Below are positions 54,001 through 63,359 of a stretch of 64,000 nucleotides of DNA, piece by piece. The notes below the pieces were generated by a model, which made no database searches, was not told the DNA's origin, and was given only the letters and a program-made list of their open reading frames with translations. Source of the stretch: Melanocharis versteri. Taxonomy: Eukaryota > Chordata > Aves > Passeriformes > Melanocharitidae. Every line of letters starts with the position of its first letter. Position 1 is the stretch's first letter. The position numbers were made by a program, and so were the translations under genes. The stretch lies in contig VZTG01009131.1 of NCBI GenBank assembly GCA_013397845.1, positions 315,297-379,296 of the forward strand, given 5' to 3'.

Positions 54001-57000
54001 AGGTATTTACACCTAAGCTACCTGACTGTAATTGGAACGTCAAGGCCCCTGCAGGAAATACATTTTTATTGCTCATTTTGCTGCTGCACAGCTCTATGTG
54101 GCAGTTCTGCTGCTCACTTGCCTGTAGGATGCACCTTCATTACACAAAAAAATCACACCACCTTCTCATCCTACATGCACAGTATTTACACCATGTGGAC
54201 CTCACAGCTCCTGCATGCTGGGAAGTTGAAAGACATGTTCTGCTGTGCCACATGGCCGCTTCAGTTCTGCAGTGAAATACCCACAAATTAGCAAACAATA
54301 AAACTCAATAACCCTAAGACATATCAGCTTTTCCAAAGAACAGCTGAATTCCATTCTTAGCCAGCAAATGGTTCTAACTGGTGCCACTGCTTGTGCTACC
54401 TAAAGTCTCATGAAGTCTTGGCATTTCTCCTAGTTTCCTAGGTCTGGAATTCACTCAGTCTCTGCCGCTCTTACAGATTCTGAATTACCAAGGTACTTTG
54501 GCAGGTGCCTACCTTAAAACGCGTAAGTAATCCCACTGATTTTAATAGGATTATCCATGTGTTTCAAATTAGTCATGTGCATAAGCACCTTTCAAGTGCA
54601 GGCTATAGCTTTCTATAGCTCCCAAGAAGTTAGGCTTTTTTTTCTCACAGTAACACTAACTTTTGGAGGAGATGTAAATAAGGTGCCTGCATGGTCGCAT
54701 AATGATCAGGGGCACCACAGCTGAAGCGAGGATCAAGTGCTCCAGAACCATTAAGAGGCAGAGACACCATAAATATTATAGACTAGTGCAGATTCAAGGA
54801 AAATGTTAAGAACAGGTGCAGCATAGCAGCAAGCCAATTTCATTTACCCATCTCTCTGTATTAGACAAAAGACTAGTGTCTTTGTAAACATTCCATTTTT
54901 TCAGCTTTCCTGGTATATTTGCATTTAAAATACAGCCTGCACAGCCCCGGAAAATATATTTGTGAGAAGAAAACTTCGAAGTGTCAAACCCAAGAAAATC
55001 ACCACCTGTATTTTACAAGCTGAATCCTAGATAGGCAACTATTTGTCAATGAGGAAAACAAATTGCTCTGTAAGAGAAAGCATATCTTTGGAGATCTTCA
55101 GAGAAGTACTCTCAAGTGGTGCAAAAAGTCCCCAAAACTCAAAACAAAAAGAAATGTCTTCCACTTACAGGACAATCGCAGAAAGCTAATAAATAATACA
55201 AAGGTATCCTGTCAGTGCATTATCAACCATACAGTACTGTATGCATTTATCGTTTGAGGATGTGTAAGTACGAGTCATCTAGAACAGCAGAACAACCCTC
55301 AGCTTATCTTATGGTGACCTGCTTTAACAGCCAGCATTTCAGAGGACTCAAATTTGGGTTAAAAACTTGAAATACAACCTAGCAGAATATTCTCAATACC
55401 AAATCTCGTTTAGCGTTCATCTTCCAAGATTTGAATTACAAAACAAATCTGAGGTAGAGTAAGGGACTGGAAATCCAAACAGCTGTCGTGCTGACGCGGA
55501 CCTCCTGTCACGCGTGCAGCTCTCCTGAGCCAGAGCGCTGGCTCAAACACTCCATTAGTCCTTCCCCGGAACGCTGGGAGTTGGAGGCGCCTTTGTTCCC
55601 GGTGTTTCCCCGGGAGTTGGAGCGGCCTTTGTTAACCGTGTTTCTCCGGGAGTTGGAGGCGCCTTTGTTCCCCGTGTTTCTCCGGGAGTTGGAGGCGCCT
55701 TTGTTCCCGGTGTTTCTCCAGGAGCTGGAGCGGCCTTTGTTCCCCGTGTTTCTCCGGGAGTTGGAGGCGCCTTTGTTCCCGGTGTCTCCCCGGGAGTCGG
55801 ACGCGCCTTTGTTCCCCGTGTCTCTNGGGCTCCCCGCGGGCTCGCCGCGGCTCGGGCGGGCGGGGGACAGCGACAGACAGCGGGTAAATATCCTGCCAAA
55901 ACCTCCCCGCCAAAACCGGTGTTTTACTGGGTTGCTCGTGTAAGCAATATATTGACAGTTAAGTGCCTGGAAATCTTCCCTTCTTATGCTAAATCTGAGA
56001 AAAGTAAATTCTTTCAAAACTGAAACTTTATCGCTGCTGTGCAGTAAGCTCATATTGCCCTCTGTACTGTTTGCATCACTTGCTGGAAACATCAGCATTC
56101 CTGTTAAGCTAGGGAGAAGACAAAACATAAAATATCTTTGAGTCAGGAGTTGTGTGCTGCACTGTGAATGTATCAGGAGGTCATAAACTGTTTGAATCCT
56201 ACTCTCCAAGAAGGCAGAGGTAAAAGAAAAAAAGTTACATGAAAATGCCTAGCAGGAAATAGAGAATATAACCAATGAAGGAAAATGGCACGACATGGAA
56301 AAAGCATAAAAAGCCTCTCAAAAGCAGTTTTCACTGTGTTTTACTCCCCTGTGAATATATGTGGAATTTGCTTTTGGATAGAATGTGCAAGTCACTATTT
56401 TCTTGCAAAGTCTGTAAAAACATCCAGAAAATACCCAAATGGTTTCCCATCCTGCTCTTATAATCAAGCTTTTTCTGTCACATGAGCTAAAATATTTCTA
56501 CTCTTCTAATGACTGCTGCATTTCCAAAAGCTTTTGAATACAACAGACTCAGCTAGCATTTTCTAAATTTAGATACAACAAGGGCAAGCTTTACATCCTT
56601 ATGTGTGCATATTAAGATTAAGTCAGCTTGATTTAAATCAAGGATGTAATATTTCTTCTCATAATTCTTGTTAATTATATATTTAGAGTATCTGTGTGTT
56701 ATAATTAATTTTATTGTCCTGTTACTAAATATACTACACTTAGTGTTTATCTTAAATTGTATCTGAGCCAAGCAGGTGCATGAAATGAACAGCTGGTTGA
56801 TAGCTCAGGAGATGCTCCTTTCTATAAAGCTTGGTCTGAAGCAGGGATAAGGTATCCCACAAGGCCAGTTTCAAAATTACTGCTTCCTGTCTGATCTGTA
56901 CATAAATGGTACAAAGATTTTGCAGAAAAGCTAACAACAACACAGAGCTGTGTCCAGCACACAATGCTGCTTCTGTATTGGGAAAATCTAACTCAAAGGA

Positions 57001-60000
57001 GCATGGAGAAGGAAAATCTGTGACATCTAAAGCAAAGGGCATTGGTTTGACTATTTAGTGAGGAGGAACAATTCACAAAGAGACTGCAGGTCAGACATTT
57101 GGCTGTGCTAGGTCTGACCCTTTTGCAGGAGAAGCACGTTATCAGCTGCTTCAAGCAGCCATTCCTGACAAACATGAGCTACTCAAGGCATTAGAAACAG
57201 AGATTTGCAGATCTGAACAACTCTCCAATGAAAGCTGGAGGGAAACAGATCCCAGTCTAGCCTAAGCAATGGGTGTGATTTGCAATGCCAGCCTGGACTC
57301 AGACAGCTCCTCATGTTAGAAGTGAATTGGGGCTTGTAAAGAGGCAACTGAGATGGAAGCAGTTGTGATGGAAGAGAAGTGAGGTCCCTGATCCACAGAG
57401 GCAGGGAATACAGCCAGCTTTGCCAAATGGGCTCAGCTATGGAAAGGCTGGAGGCTTTCCTGGCCTAGCAGGGATCTGTAAGCCTGTACTAAGGAGTTAC
57501 TGCAGCCATTGTCTCAAGCTGTGGTGGAAACACAAAGTAAAATGGTAACACACAAGCACTTGAAGAATTAGGCTGCATTTGGTTTTCCACACAGAAATCA
57601 CTGCCAAGTTTCTGAAAAGAGAAAACCCATAAACAATGGGGTCCATCCACATCAATTCTACATCAGCCTTGACCCAAAGGATAACAACCGGGTCCTAACA
57701 GCAGCCCTAGAAATTTAAAATGAAAAAATACCATCCTCCAAATCATAATGTTTTTCATGGACAGGGGCTGATGTCTACACGAGGAATTATCCCCAGAGCT
57801 GCACGGAATTTAGCTTCACTTCTTTGGGTGATGTTCCACAGAAAGACAACCTCTCCTTCACTTGGATGGCATGGTGCTGGACCAAGGGACAGCATCCAAA
57901 TTACCCTGGTTCAATCAGTGACAGATCTTACAGTGGTATATCCCTCAGTAATACCATTTCCATACTAAAAATCTGTTCTGCCAGATCTTTCATAGTGCTT
58001 GACTCTTTCCACAGAGCACCTCCTCTACAACTGCAAGAACCACTGGATTAATCCAAATACTGTTGCACTTGTCCAAATGATAGCAATTGTCACTGAGCTA
58101 CCGCTCTGAAGCAACGTTCTGCCCCTGTGACAAGTCAGCATTGTTTATAGTCAGAGGAGATGAACATCCTCATTTTGTAACAATTGCACTACAAGCTGTC
58201 TCCTCCTTCCTGTTACTTTCTTCATTTACTTATACCAAACATATACTGTACCTACCACTATCTATTAACTAATAAATGAGAAAGAACAAAACTCAAGTCC
58301 ACATATGGAAGCAAAAGGGCAATGTAGAAAACTCCAAGTGGGAAATAAAATAAAAAAAGAACAAGTAACTCAGCTGTGTAACAATGCTAGCCCATATTTT
58401 GTACACCAACACCAAGAGGTCCCACATTTAAGAAGAGAACTTGGGAAATGGATAGCACTCAGTCAAAAACATGAAAAGCATATACTTACCTGCAGTTCCT
58501 AAGCTAAGTAGTACAGCGACCCAAAATACCCAGAATAAAAGGAGAATCAGGAAGGTCCAGAGTGGTTGGAACAGGAGGAAAGGAATTCTGCCAATGATTT
58601 TACCAACAATTCGAAAGAGCTGTACAGCGAACTGAAGCCTCTTTCTTAGTACAAATATAAGGGAGAGCAGAACAACCTGTTACAGAAAATAAAAATACAA
58701 ATTGTTGTGGGTTTTACCTCAAGAAAATTATCAGAGTTGTCAAATGTGGGATCAGAGGATACATATTTCACAAAGACATGACAGCAAAGCAATTTATACA
58801 ATCCTGCTACACATTAGAAAATCCTCCCTAGACACTGTCTGTGTTCTCAAAGAGCCTGTGGATTAAAATCTGGTTTCCTGCAATAGTTGCTGCTGGTTTT
58901 TTAAACAAAATAGGATTCCTAAGACTTTAATTCATCTAATGGAACCAGTCTGTTTTGCTTTATAGCGAACATAAATGTACATTACATACTACACATTGCT
59001 TTCACATACCCTGCATGTCATGAACTTTTAAACTTTCTTTCTACTCAGGTCAGCTTGTCAGTGTTCACTTTCACACAGGTAGGAGAATCAGTCCTTTCCT
59101 GCAGTCCACAACCAAACTAGTTTGAGAGCTATGTATGTATGGGAGCAAAGCACACATAAAATGAAATCTTTTTTAAATAAATTATCGTCTACCTAAAGTA
59201 AAAACCCAACCTGCCAATAACAAAACCCCAAGTCAAAAACCTCACAATATCCCCAGTTCTTTGCATGTGACAAGGAACCATGAACAGTGATTAAAAGGGA
59301 GGTTGGAATCATTAAAACAATAAATACAACCAGTGGCAGTTGCTTCGCTAATTTTCTTGCCTGCTCTAGAAAGAAGCCACCAGCTCTGAAGAGAAGCATA
59401 ACTTGTAGCAGTGGATGTTCCCACAGTTCTGCAAAAAACAGTCAGTTGTACTGGAACACACATGCATTCAAAGAAACTTTTTCTTACCTCTTTAGTATCA
59501 GCAGATCTAAAAAGGTCATAACTTATAGAAGACATAAGAAAAAATCTGATCTGTGACACATTTATATTTGTCACTGTAAATTGTCAGACTGTTCATATCT
59601 GGTAAATTCCATATGGATCTTTCTCATCTCTAAGAAAACAGGACAGTCACTTTGACAAATGTTGCATGAAGTACAAATTGACTGTACCCTCAAACTCAGC
59701 AATGTCTCCTTTAACATTGCAACATCAGAGTGAAAAATCACTTAAGAAGTTGCAAGCCACACTCATATTTTCTGTTGTAAAACAAGATCAATGAAAAACA
59801 GAATTTAACCCCATAACTTGAGGTCTAGATGCTGCTGCCTGTGTTTCACTGCCCCTTTCATTGCCTAAAAGAGCTGCCACCCCTTTCTCCTACTGACAGG
59901 GTGGGGTGAATCCACAGATCTCACATTCATACTCGGCCAGCGCCCCTGTGTTTATTCAACATGATTCTCCAGTGACCTGATGCACAACAAAACGGGGATG

Positions 60001-63000
60001 GAACAAAATTCTTGTGGTTTTACAACAACACTAACACTGTTTGTACAGGTTTGAAGTGTGGCAAGGCTGACAAACAAGTTTCACAATGAAGATATAAAAT
60101 TATTTTTGTAGTTTTGATGGGGGCCTAAAAATATAGTTGGAACTAGGGATCTTTAAGGTCCCTTCCAACCCAAACCATTCTATGATTTTATGATTATATT
60201 TAAATAAATGTAAGAAGATCTTAGGATTTACTGTCATTTTACAATTTGAAAAGAACTAGGAATTATTTTTACTGTTGCAGAACCACTATAGTTCAAATTT
60301 TCAAGTTACAGCCTCTGCCATTGCTTAGGGCAAAATGCTACTCACAGTAACTATTGTTGAGAAGATGGCATATCCAAGCAGGAACTTTACGTTTTCCTTT
60401 TCTGTTTCCAGTTCAGTGCTGGGATCATTCCTGTAGTCGTAATGGAGCCACCAGAGGACACCTGAGACAACTGAGCAGACGAGAGCAGCATGAGGGCAGG
60501 CAGTGCATGCTGCTGGCAGGCTGACGCCTGCCTGGCCTCCCTCCCCAGCCTCCCAGCCTCCCCCCTAACCCACACTCGGCTCGGGAATACTGTCAGCTAG
60601 CAAAGCGAGGCACAGGATCAGGGAGCACAGAGAAACTTCCCATTGTGGCCTGTCAGTCTGAGGTAAATCCACAGCAGAACGTTTGGATTTCTTGAAGTTA
60701 TCCTAAGGCTTAGGCATGTAATTTCATTGTGGAGATTCAAAGCTAACTTTCATGGAATGACAAGCTTCAGCCAGACACATTCCTATGGTTCTCCCTTCCT
60801 GAAGCAGGCAGTATAAGAGTTCACCAAGCATTCTTTGAAACAGTAGCATTTTCATAACTGCATTCATCTGCCAAAAGAAATGTTGTTTCTAGGCATCTAT
60901 AAAAACAATAAACATCACCATCATCCTAACACTCAGCAGCTGGAACAGCACAGCCAGACCTTGGCACCAAAAGGCAAGCAGGCCTCAGCTTGGAAATCAC
61001 TGTGGTAAGCTGAAGGTTACTGAGGATGGCCATGGAAAGGAAAGGGTAGCTGTTTGTTCAGCTGCTAATCCTTCAGATCTGTGAAACAGTAAATATACTT
61101 ACACAACAACCCAAATACAACCAGTGCAATCAGAGTATGGATGAGGAGGGTCTGAATGAATCTGAAGGCTAAAACCAGTATCAAAGAGAAGGCTGAAAAA
61201 TATATAAAGTAAGTTTGAGTGTTATAAGCCATTTAATTAAACCCCTTTTTATTTTAAATATAAATCTAAGATTCTTGTAGAATTTTGGCTTTTATTTTTA
61301 AACAGTAATCTCAAAAGCAACAGCATTTAGTAAAGCTGGCAGCCTTTTAAACATTTAAAGCACATAGTTACCTCTAACTTAAATAGTAAGGATCTCATAG
61401 CTGATATATTTCACCACAGGAATTACTAGCTTTTTAATAACATTTTATGTAAGACTTAAGTTCAAGTGTTCATGCTGATGTCGTTTTTTTCATCAACAAT
61501 TTTTTACAGTCCCCCAAAATAAGGTATATAAGCATGCCATGGAACACTGAACCTGGTAATTCAGAGATCTGCATTTCACCAGTCTATTAAATGCCTCCTG
61601 ATAAAACCTGATCATTCTTCCTTAAAATAACTCTGCCCAGAAAATATGAAAAAAGTCCATTTTGAATTAAACATATAGACTTCTAAGAAACATTTTAACC
61701 TTTTAATTGAATATCATTATTCACTTTTTACTCACAACCTTACCTAGTGCAAGGACGCTCAGTCCGATCACAGTATCTCTTCCTGCCAATATTCCACTCA
61801 GAATTCGGTGAAAAACATCCATTTCATTAACCATACTTATTAAGACAGATGCATACTTGGAATAGCATTCAGGATTTTGTGGAACACATCGATTAAATAA
61901 TGGAAAGGACTTACTGAAAGGTTAAAAACAAAAGTGGTAAAAAATATTAATTACTTGACAAACAGTTTAAAATCCACAGAGATCCTGCCATTCTCCATAG
62001 AGAGCATTCTGTTATAAGGAGTAGTTTTATGTATCATCTGCAAAATAAACTCCTAATAGTGTCATGCCTGTATCACTATACCAGAACAGATCCATTCAAG
62101 ATCAACCTGGGGAAAGATATTAACAACTCTCTCATTAACTATCACTGTCAGCACATAGCTCCTATTCCCATTTTAGTCTGGCTTCACCTGCTTTGCTCCC
62201 ATGTGTTTACGTAAAAGTTCATGCTAACATAGCTGTAACCTATGCTGTTGTAGATAATTCTAGATCACAAACACTTTGCACTGCTTTTCTGATATTTAAG
62301 CATTCTAAAAGCCACACCAAAACAATGTTTGCACGGTACAATTAGTGGCACCAAATATTTGTGCAAAATTATTTGGCACTCCCAGCCAAGCTTCTTGCAT
62401 ATATCTATTGTCCCACTTTGGCGGTGCTGCACTACAACAGTCAATGGCATATTCATACCTGAAAAGGAGAGGTTTTGTTATCAACAGCTAAAAATTTCTC
62501 TAACTAGCTTCACTTTGACTATGTAGTATTACTGCGCAAGATGAATAACTTTGCTGAGCTCCTTGACAAGCAGAAAAAGACCTAGAAAGTTGAGGAAATA
62601 AGTGAAACATGCCATATTTTTTCATCAATTTACACGCTGTCCTTTGATACACTATATGTAATGTTTTTATGTGCCTCCTGCTCTCTTCTGTTTCCTTTGT
62701 TCTTCCATTTTCTGCTGTTCAGAGCAGATGACTTAGCTCTGCAATCACAGAGATTCCAATTCTCTGCTGTATTTTCATGACACAGTGGAACTTAAAATAA
62801 TGGGTTTAAGAATTTTCACTAAAAAATGCCAGATTATAAAGACAGCAGCATCCACAGATCTGTGCTTCAAGCCATCTGGCTATAAAATTATTCTGATGGA
62901 AATTTCTGGGATAAGAAGCAAGGCCAAAGATCACATCCTTGGCATTGAGGGAGAGAGCAAAAGTCTGGGCAGGAGGTAAGTTGTTCCTCATATGGAGTGC

Positions 63001-63359
63001 TTTTCTCCTAATTTGGAGAGGGAAAACTATTTAAAGGGTAGAGGAATGGAGGGAATGCAGTCCTTGTTTAATTCTGTGGGACAGGACGCTGGCATGTTCA
63101 CAGGCACATAAAAGAACTCGTTAGGATACATGGACAAAAATAAATAAACAAAGCAAAACCATCCTGACTGTGAAGCATCAAGCCAAATACAAAATGTGAG
63201 GAAGTAACAGTCTGTAAGAAGCTGTTTGGATGCAAGGATGCTGTAAAATACCCAGTAATACTTACCTTGGTGGAACTGGCAGTGTGGGACACAGCTGAGC
63301 TGCCTTTGGATTTAGCGTGTAACTGGAAACATTCAGGTTGTAAACACAAAGCAAAGAAC
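29661..63359 (-). CDS. SLC44A3: Choline transporter-like protein 3, partial (N-term off window)
   Basis: A multi-pass plasma-membrane protein of the SLC44 (choline transporter-like) family. The substrate of this member is less well established than that of SLC44A1. Eleven coding exons in transcript order: 63359-63266, 61913-61744, 61192-61103, 60461-60346, 58676-58490, 50711-50546, 44662-44506, 41976-41899, 32645-32508, 32070-31834 and 30044-29661. All boundaries are GT-AG, split codons join correctly, and the order matches the human protein as I recall it. They encode about 604 residues covering extracellular loop 1 to the C-terminus. Landmarks are NRCVPQNPECY, GGQVEYRALSG, WTSEFILACQQM, RIPRIALLYLYN, AYTTTAINGTNFCTSAKDA and FTVFGGLMAFNY. 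The first ~135 residues and the promoter must lie beyond 64000. It converges on CNN3, as in mammals. Confidence 0.96.
30867..30885. repeat. (TTG)n microsatellite
   Basis: About five to six TTG units lie within the last SLC44A3 intron. Confidence 0.85.
31834..32070 (-). CDS. SLC44A3: SLC44A3 penultimate exon, last TM pair
   Basis: The acceptor is CCTTTCCAG and the donor is CTGCTG|GTAAAC, 79 codons in phase 0. It encodes VFVVCFTVFGGLMAFNYHRE, the final membrane helices, and the cytoplasmic METNDGTAEKPYFVDQELL. Reading past the donor gives ten more residues and a TGA at ~31801, a possible alternative end if the intron is retained. Confidence 0.96.
32508..32645 (-). CDS. SLC44A3: SLC44A3 exon with AYTTTAINGTNFC
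   Basis: The acceptor is GTCATTTCAG and the donor is GGAAAG|GTAAGA, 46 codons in phase 0. It encodes HAYTTTAINGTNFCTSAKDA, a segment nearly invariant in vertebrate SLC44 proteins, and ends CFGHFFLFLGK. Confidence 0.97.
33872..33897. repeat. (GAAA)n microsatellite with an N
   Basis: About five GAAA units are interrupted by an undetermined base at 33894, so the true length is uncertain. Confidence 0.85.
37028..37070 (-). mobile_element. Possible CR1-like fragment
   Basis: GAGACTGGAAGGGACTTTTGGCCACTCCAGTGCCC vaguely resembles the antisense CR1 3' region. The match is short and diverged. Confidence 0.25.
41899..41976 (-). CDS. SLC44A3: SLC44A3 exon, cysteine-rich loop
   Basis: The acceptor is TTTTGTTGCAG and the donor is GACCAG|GTATGC, 26 codons in phase 0. 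It encodes KNAKCLSSCCFCWVCCQESC and then LRYFDQ. The cluster of cysteines corresponds to the RCCYCCFWCL region of the mammalian protein. Confidence 0.95.
41977..44505 (-). other. SLC44A3: SLC44A3 intron (~2.5 kb)
   Basis: This is intronic, AT-rich sequence. I see no additional exon, repeat array or RNA gene. Confidence 0.6.
44506..44662 (-). CDS. SLC44A3: SLC44A3 exon with RIPRI motif
   Basis: The acceptor is TTTCTAG and the donor is CAAAAG|GTAGGT, 157 nt. It encodes NKNHPPPHPVLSSISVLFCY, HLGTAIKGSFLITLLRIPRI and ALLYLYNILKQK. The GT.KGSFLI..RIPR pattern is a hallmark of the SLC44 family. Confidence 0.97.
44663..50545 (-). other. SLC44A3: SLC44A3 intron (~5.9 kb)
   Basis: The intron is mostly AT-rich, with a GC-richer patch at ~48170-49690 in which several frames are open on both strands. 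None of those translations is recognisable and no splice-flanked exon stands out. Confidence 0.55.
50546..50711 (-). CDS. SLC44A3: SLC44A3 exon with WTSEFILACQQM
   Basis: The acceptor is CAACTTCAG and the donor is TTCAACAG|GTGAGT, 166 nt. It encodes TAQSTSGGQVEYRALSGVCY and the strongly conserved GLIWTSEFILACQQMVIAGA, then VVTCYFN. Both ends split codons that fit the neighbouring exons. Confidence 0.96.
51833..51920 (+). mobile_element. CR1 LINE 3'-end fragment
   Basis: TGGATTTGATGATCTTAAAGG followed by TTTTTTCCAACTTAAATGGTTCTATGACTCTGTG closely follows the avian CR1 3' terminus and its ATTCTATG-type tail. It is in + orientation, antisense to SLC44A3. Confidence 0.85.
53708..53736. repeat. 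(CTG)n trinucleotide repeat
   Basis: Nearly ten uninterrupted GCT/CTG units lie within an SLC44A3 intron. On the transcribed (-) strand the RNA would carry CAG repeats. Confidence 0.95.
55490..55920. promoter_or_regulatory. Intragenic GC-rich, CpG-rich patch
   Basis: An isolated ~430-bp GC- and CpG-rich patch lies in AT-rich intron. It contains the 36-bp array, an N at 55826 and CGCGGGCTCGCCGCGGCTCGGGCGGG just after it. It could be an intragenic CpG island or simply a GC-rich repeat; no promoter element decides this. Confidence 0.4.
55576..55825. repeat. 36-bp minisatellite, ~7 diverged copies
   Basis: A 36-bp unit starting GGAGTTGGAGGCGCCTTTGT repeats about seven times. Variants include GGAGCGG for GGAGGCG, CTCCGGG or CTCCAGG for CCCCGGG, and one TTAACC for TTCCCC. 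Because 36 is divisible by three, open frames with a 12-residue repeat appear on both strands, but no start or splice context supports a protein. The array ends at an N (55826). Confidence 0.92.
58490..58676 (-). CDS. SLC44A3: SLC44A3 exon, amphipathic loop and TM
   Basis: The acceptor is TTCTGTAACAG and the donor is ACTGCAG|GTAAGT, 187 nt. It encodes VVLLSLIFVLRKRLQFAVQL, an interfacial region FRIVGKIIGRIPFLLFQP, and a membrane segment LWTFLILLLFWVFWVAVLLS. Confidence 0.96.
58677..60345 (-). other. SLC44A3: SLC44A3 intron (~1.7 kb)
   Basis: This is intronic sequence holding a CR1 3' end near 60138-60200. No exon was recognised. Confidence 0.6.
60138..60203 (+). mobile_element. CR1 LINE 3'-end fragment
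   Basis: GGAACTAGGGATCTTTAAGG then TCCCTTCCAACCCAAACCATTCTATGATTTTATGATTATA is a typical avian CR1 3' end with its octamer-like tail. It is in + orientation, antisense to SLC44A3. Confidence 0.88.
60346..60461 (-). CDS. SLC44A3: SLC44A3 exon with TELETEKENVKFL
   Basis: The acceptor is TTGTCTCAG and the donor is GTTACT|GTGAGT, 116 nt. It encodes VLWWLHYDYRNDPSTELETE then KENVKFLLGYAIFSTIVT. A partial, in-frame look-alike of this exon lies at ~63466-63540. Confidence 0.96.
60462..61102 (-). other. SLC44A3: SLC44A3 intron (~0.6 kb)
   Basis: A short intron, GC-richer next to the 60461 acceptor. Nothing else was recognised. Confidence 0.6.
61103..61192 (-). CDS. SLC44A3: SLC44A3 exon, transmembrane segments
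   Basis: The acceptor is TTTTTCAG and the donor is TTGTTGT|GTAAGT, 90 nt. It encodes FSLILVLAFRFIQTLLIHTL and a further hydrophobic stretch ending VVFGLL. Its last base joins the next exon to make a cysteine codon. The turn FGLL-C-VLWW appears two residues shorter than the human protein as I remember it. Confidence 0.93.
61193..61743 (-). other. SLC44A3: SLC44A3 intron (~0.55 kb)
   Basis: AT-rich intron with no additional feature seen. Confidence 0.6.
61744..61913 (-). CDS. SLC44A3: SLC44A3 exon, loop 1 into a membrane segment
   Basis: The acceptor is CCTTTCAG and the donor is CACTAG|GTAAGG, 170 nt. It encodes KSFPLFNRCVPQNPECYSKY, then a segment leading into HRILSGILAGRDTVIGLSVL at the membrane. 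The cysteines in RCVPQNPEC are conserved across SLC44 proteins. Confidence 0.96.
61914..63265 (-). other. SLC44A3: SLC44A3 intron (~1.35 kb)
   Basis: AT-rich intron with no additional exon recognised. Confidence 0.6.
63266..63359 (-). CDS. SLC44A3: SLC44A3 exon, extracellular loop 1
   Basis: This is the most 5' SLC44A3 exon found. The acceptor is TTTTTTAG|GTTC and the donor is CCAAG|GTAAGT, 94 nt. It encodes SLLCVYNLNVSSYTLNPKAA followed by QLCPTLPVPP. NVS is a potential N-glycosylation sequon in the large first extracellular loop. It begins and ends within split codons (GT..., ...AG). Confidence 0.95.

Larger units (their letters stand above)
50712..58489 (-). other. SLC44A3: SLC44A3 intron (~7.8 kb)
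   Basis: This intron contains a CR1 3' end (~51833-51920), a CTG repeat (53708-53736) and a GC-rich patch with a 36-bp minisatellite (~55490-55920). No further exon was recognised. Confidence 0.6.

Noticed and set aside
55488..56209. Repetitive proteins of 114-233 codons across the 36-bp array
   Set aside because: They arise from a repeat length divisible by three, are open on both strands, cross an N, and have no splice or start context.
59193..59399. Hydrophobic 68-codon frame on the - strand between SLC44A3 exons
   Set aside because: The exons on both sides join without it in correct phase, and the peptide does not match SLC44 proteins.
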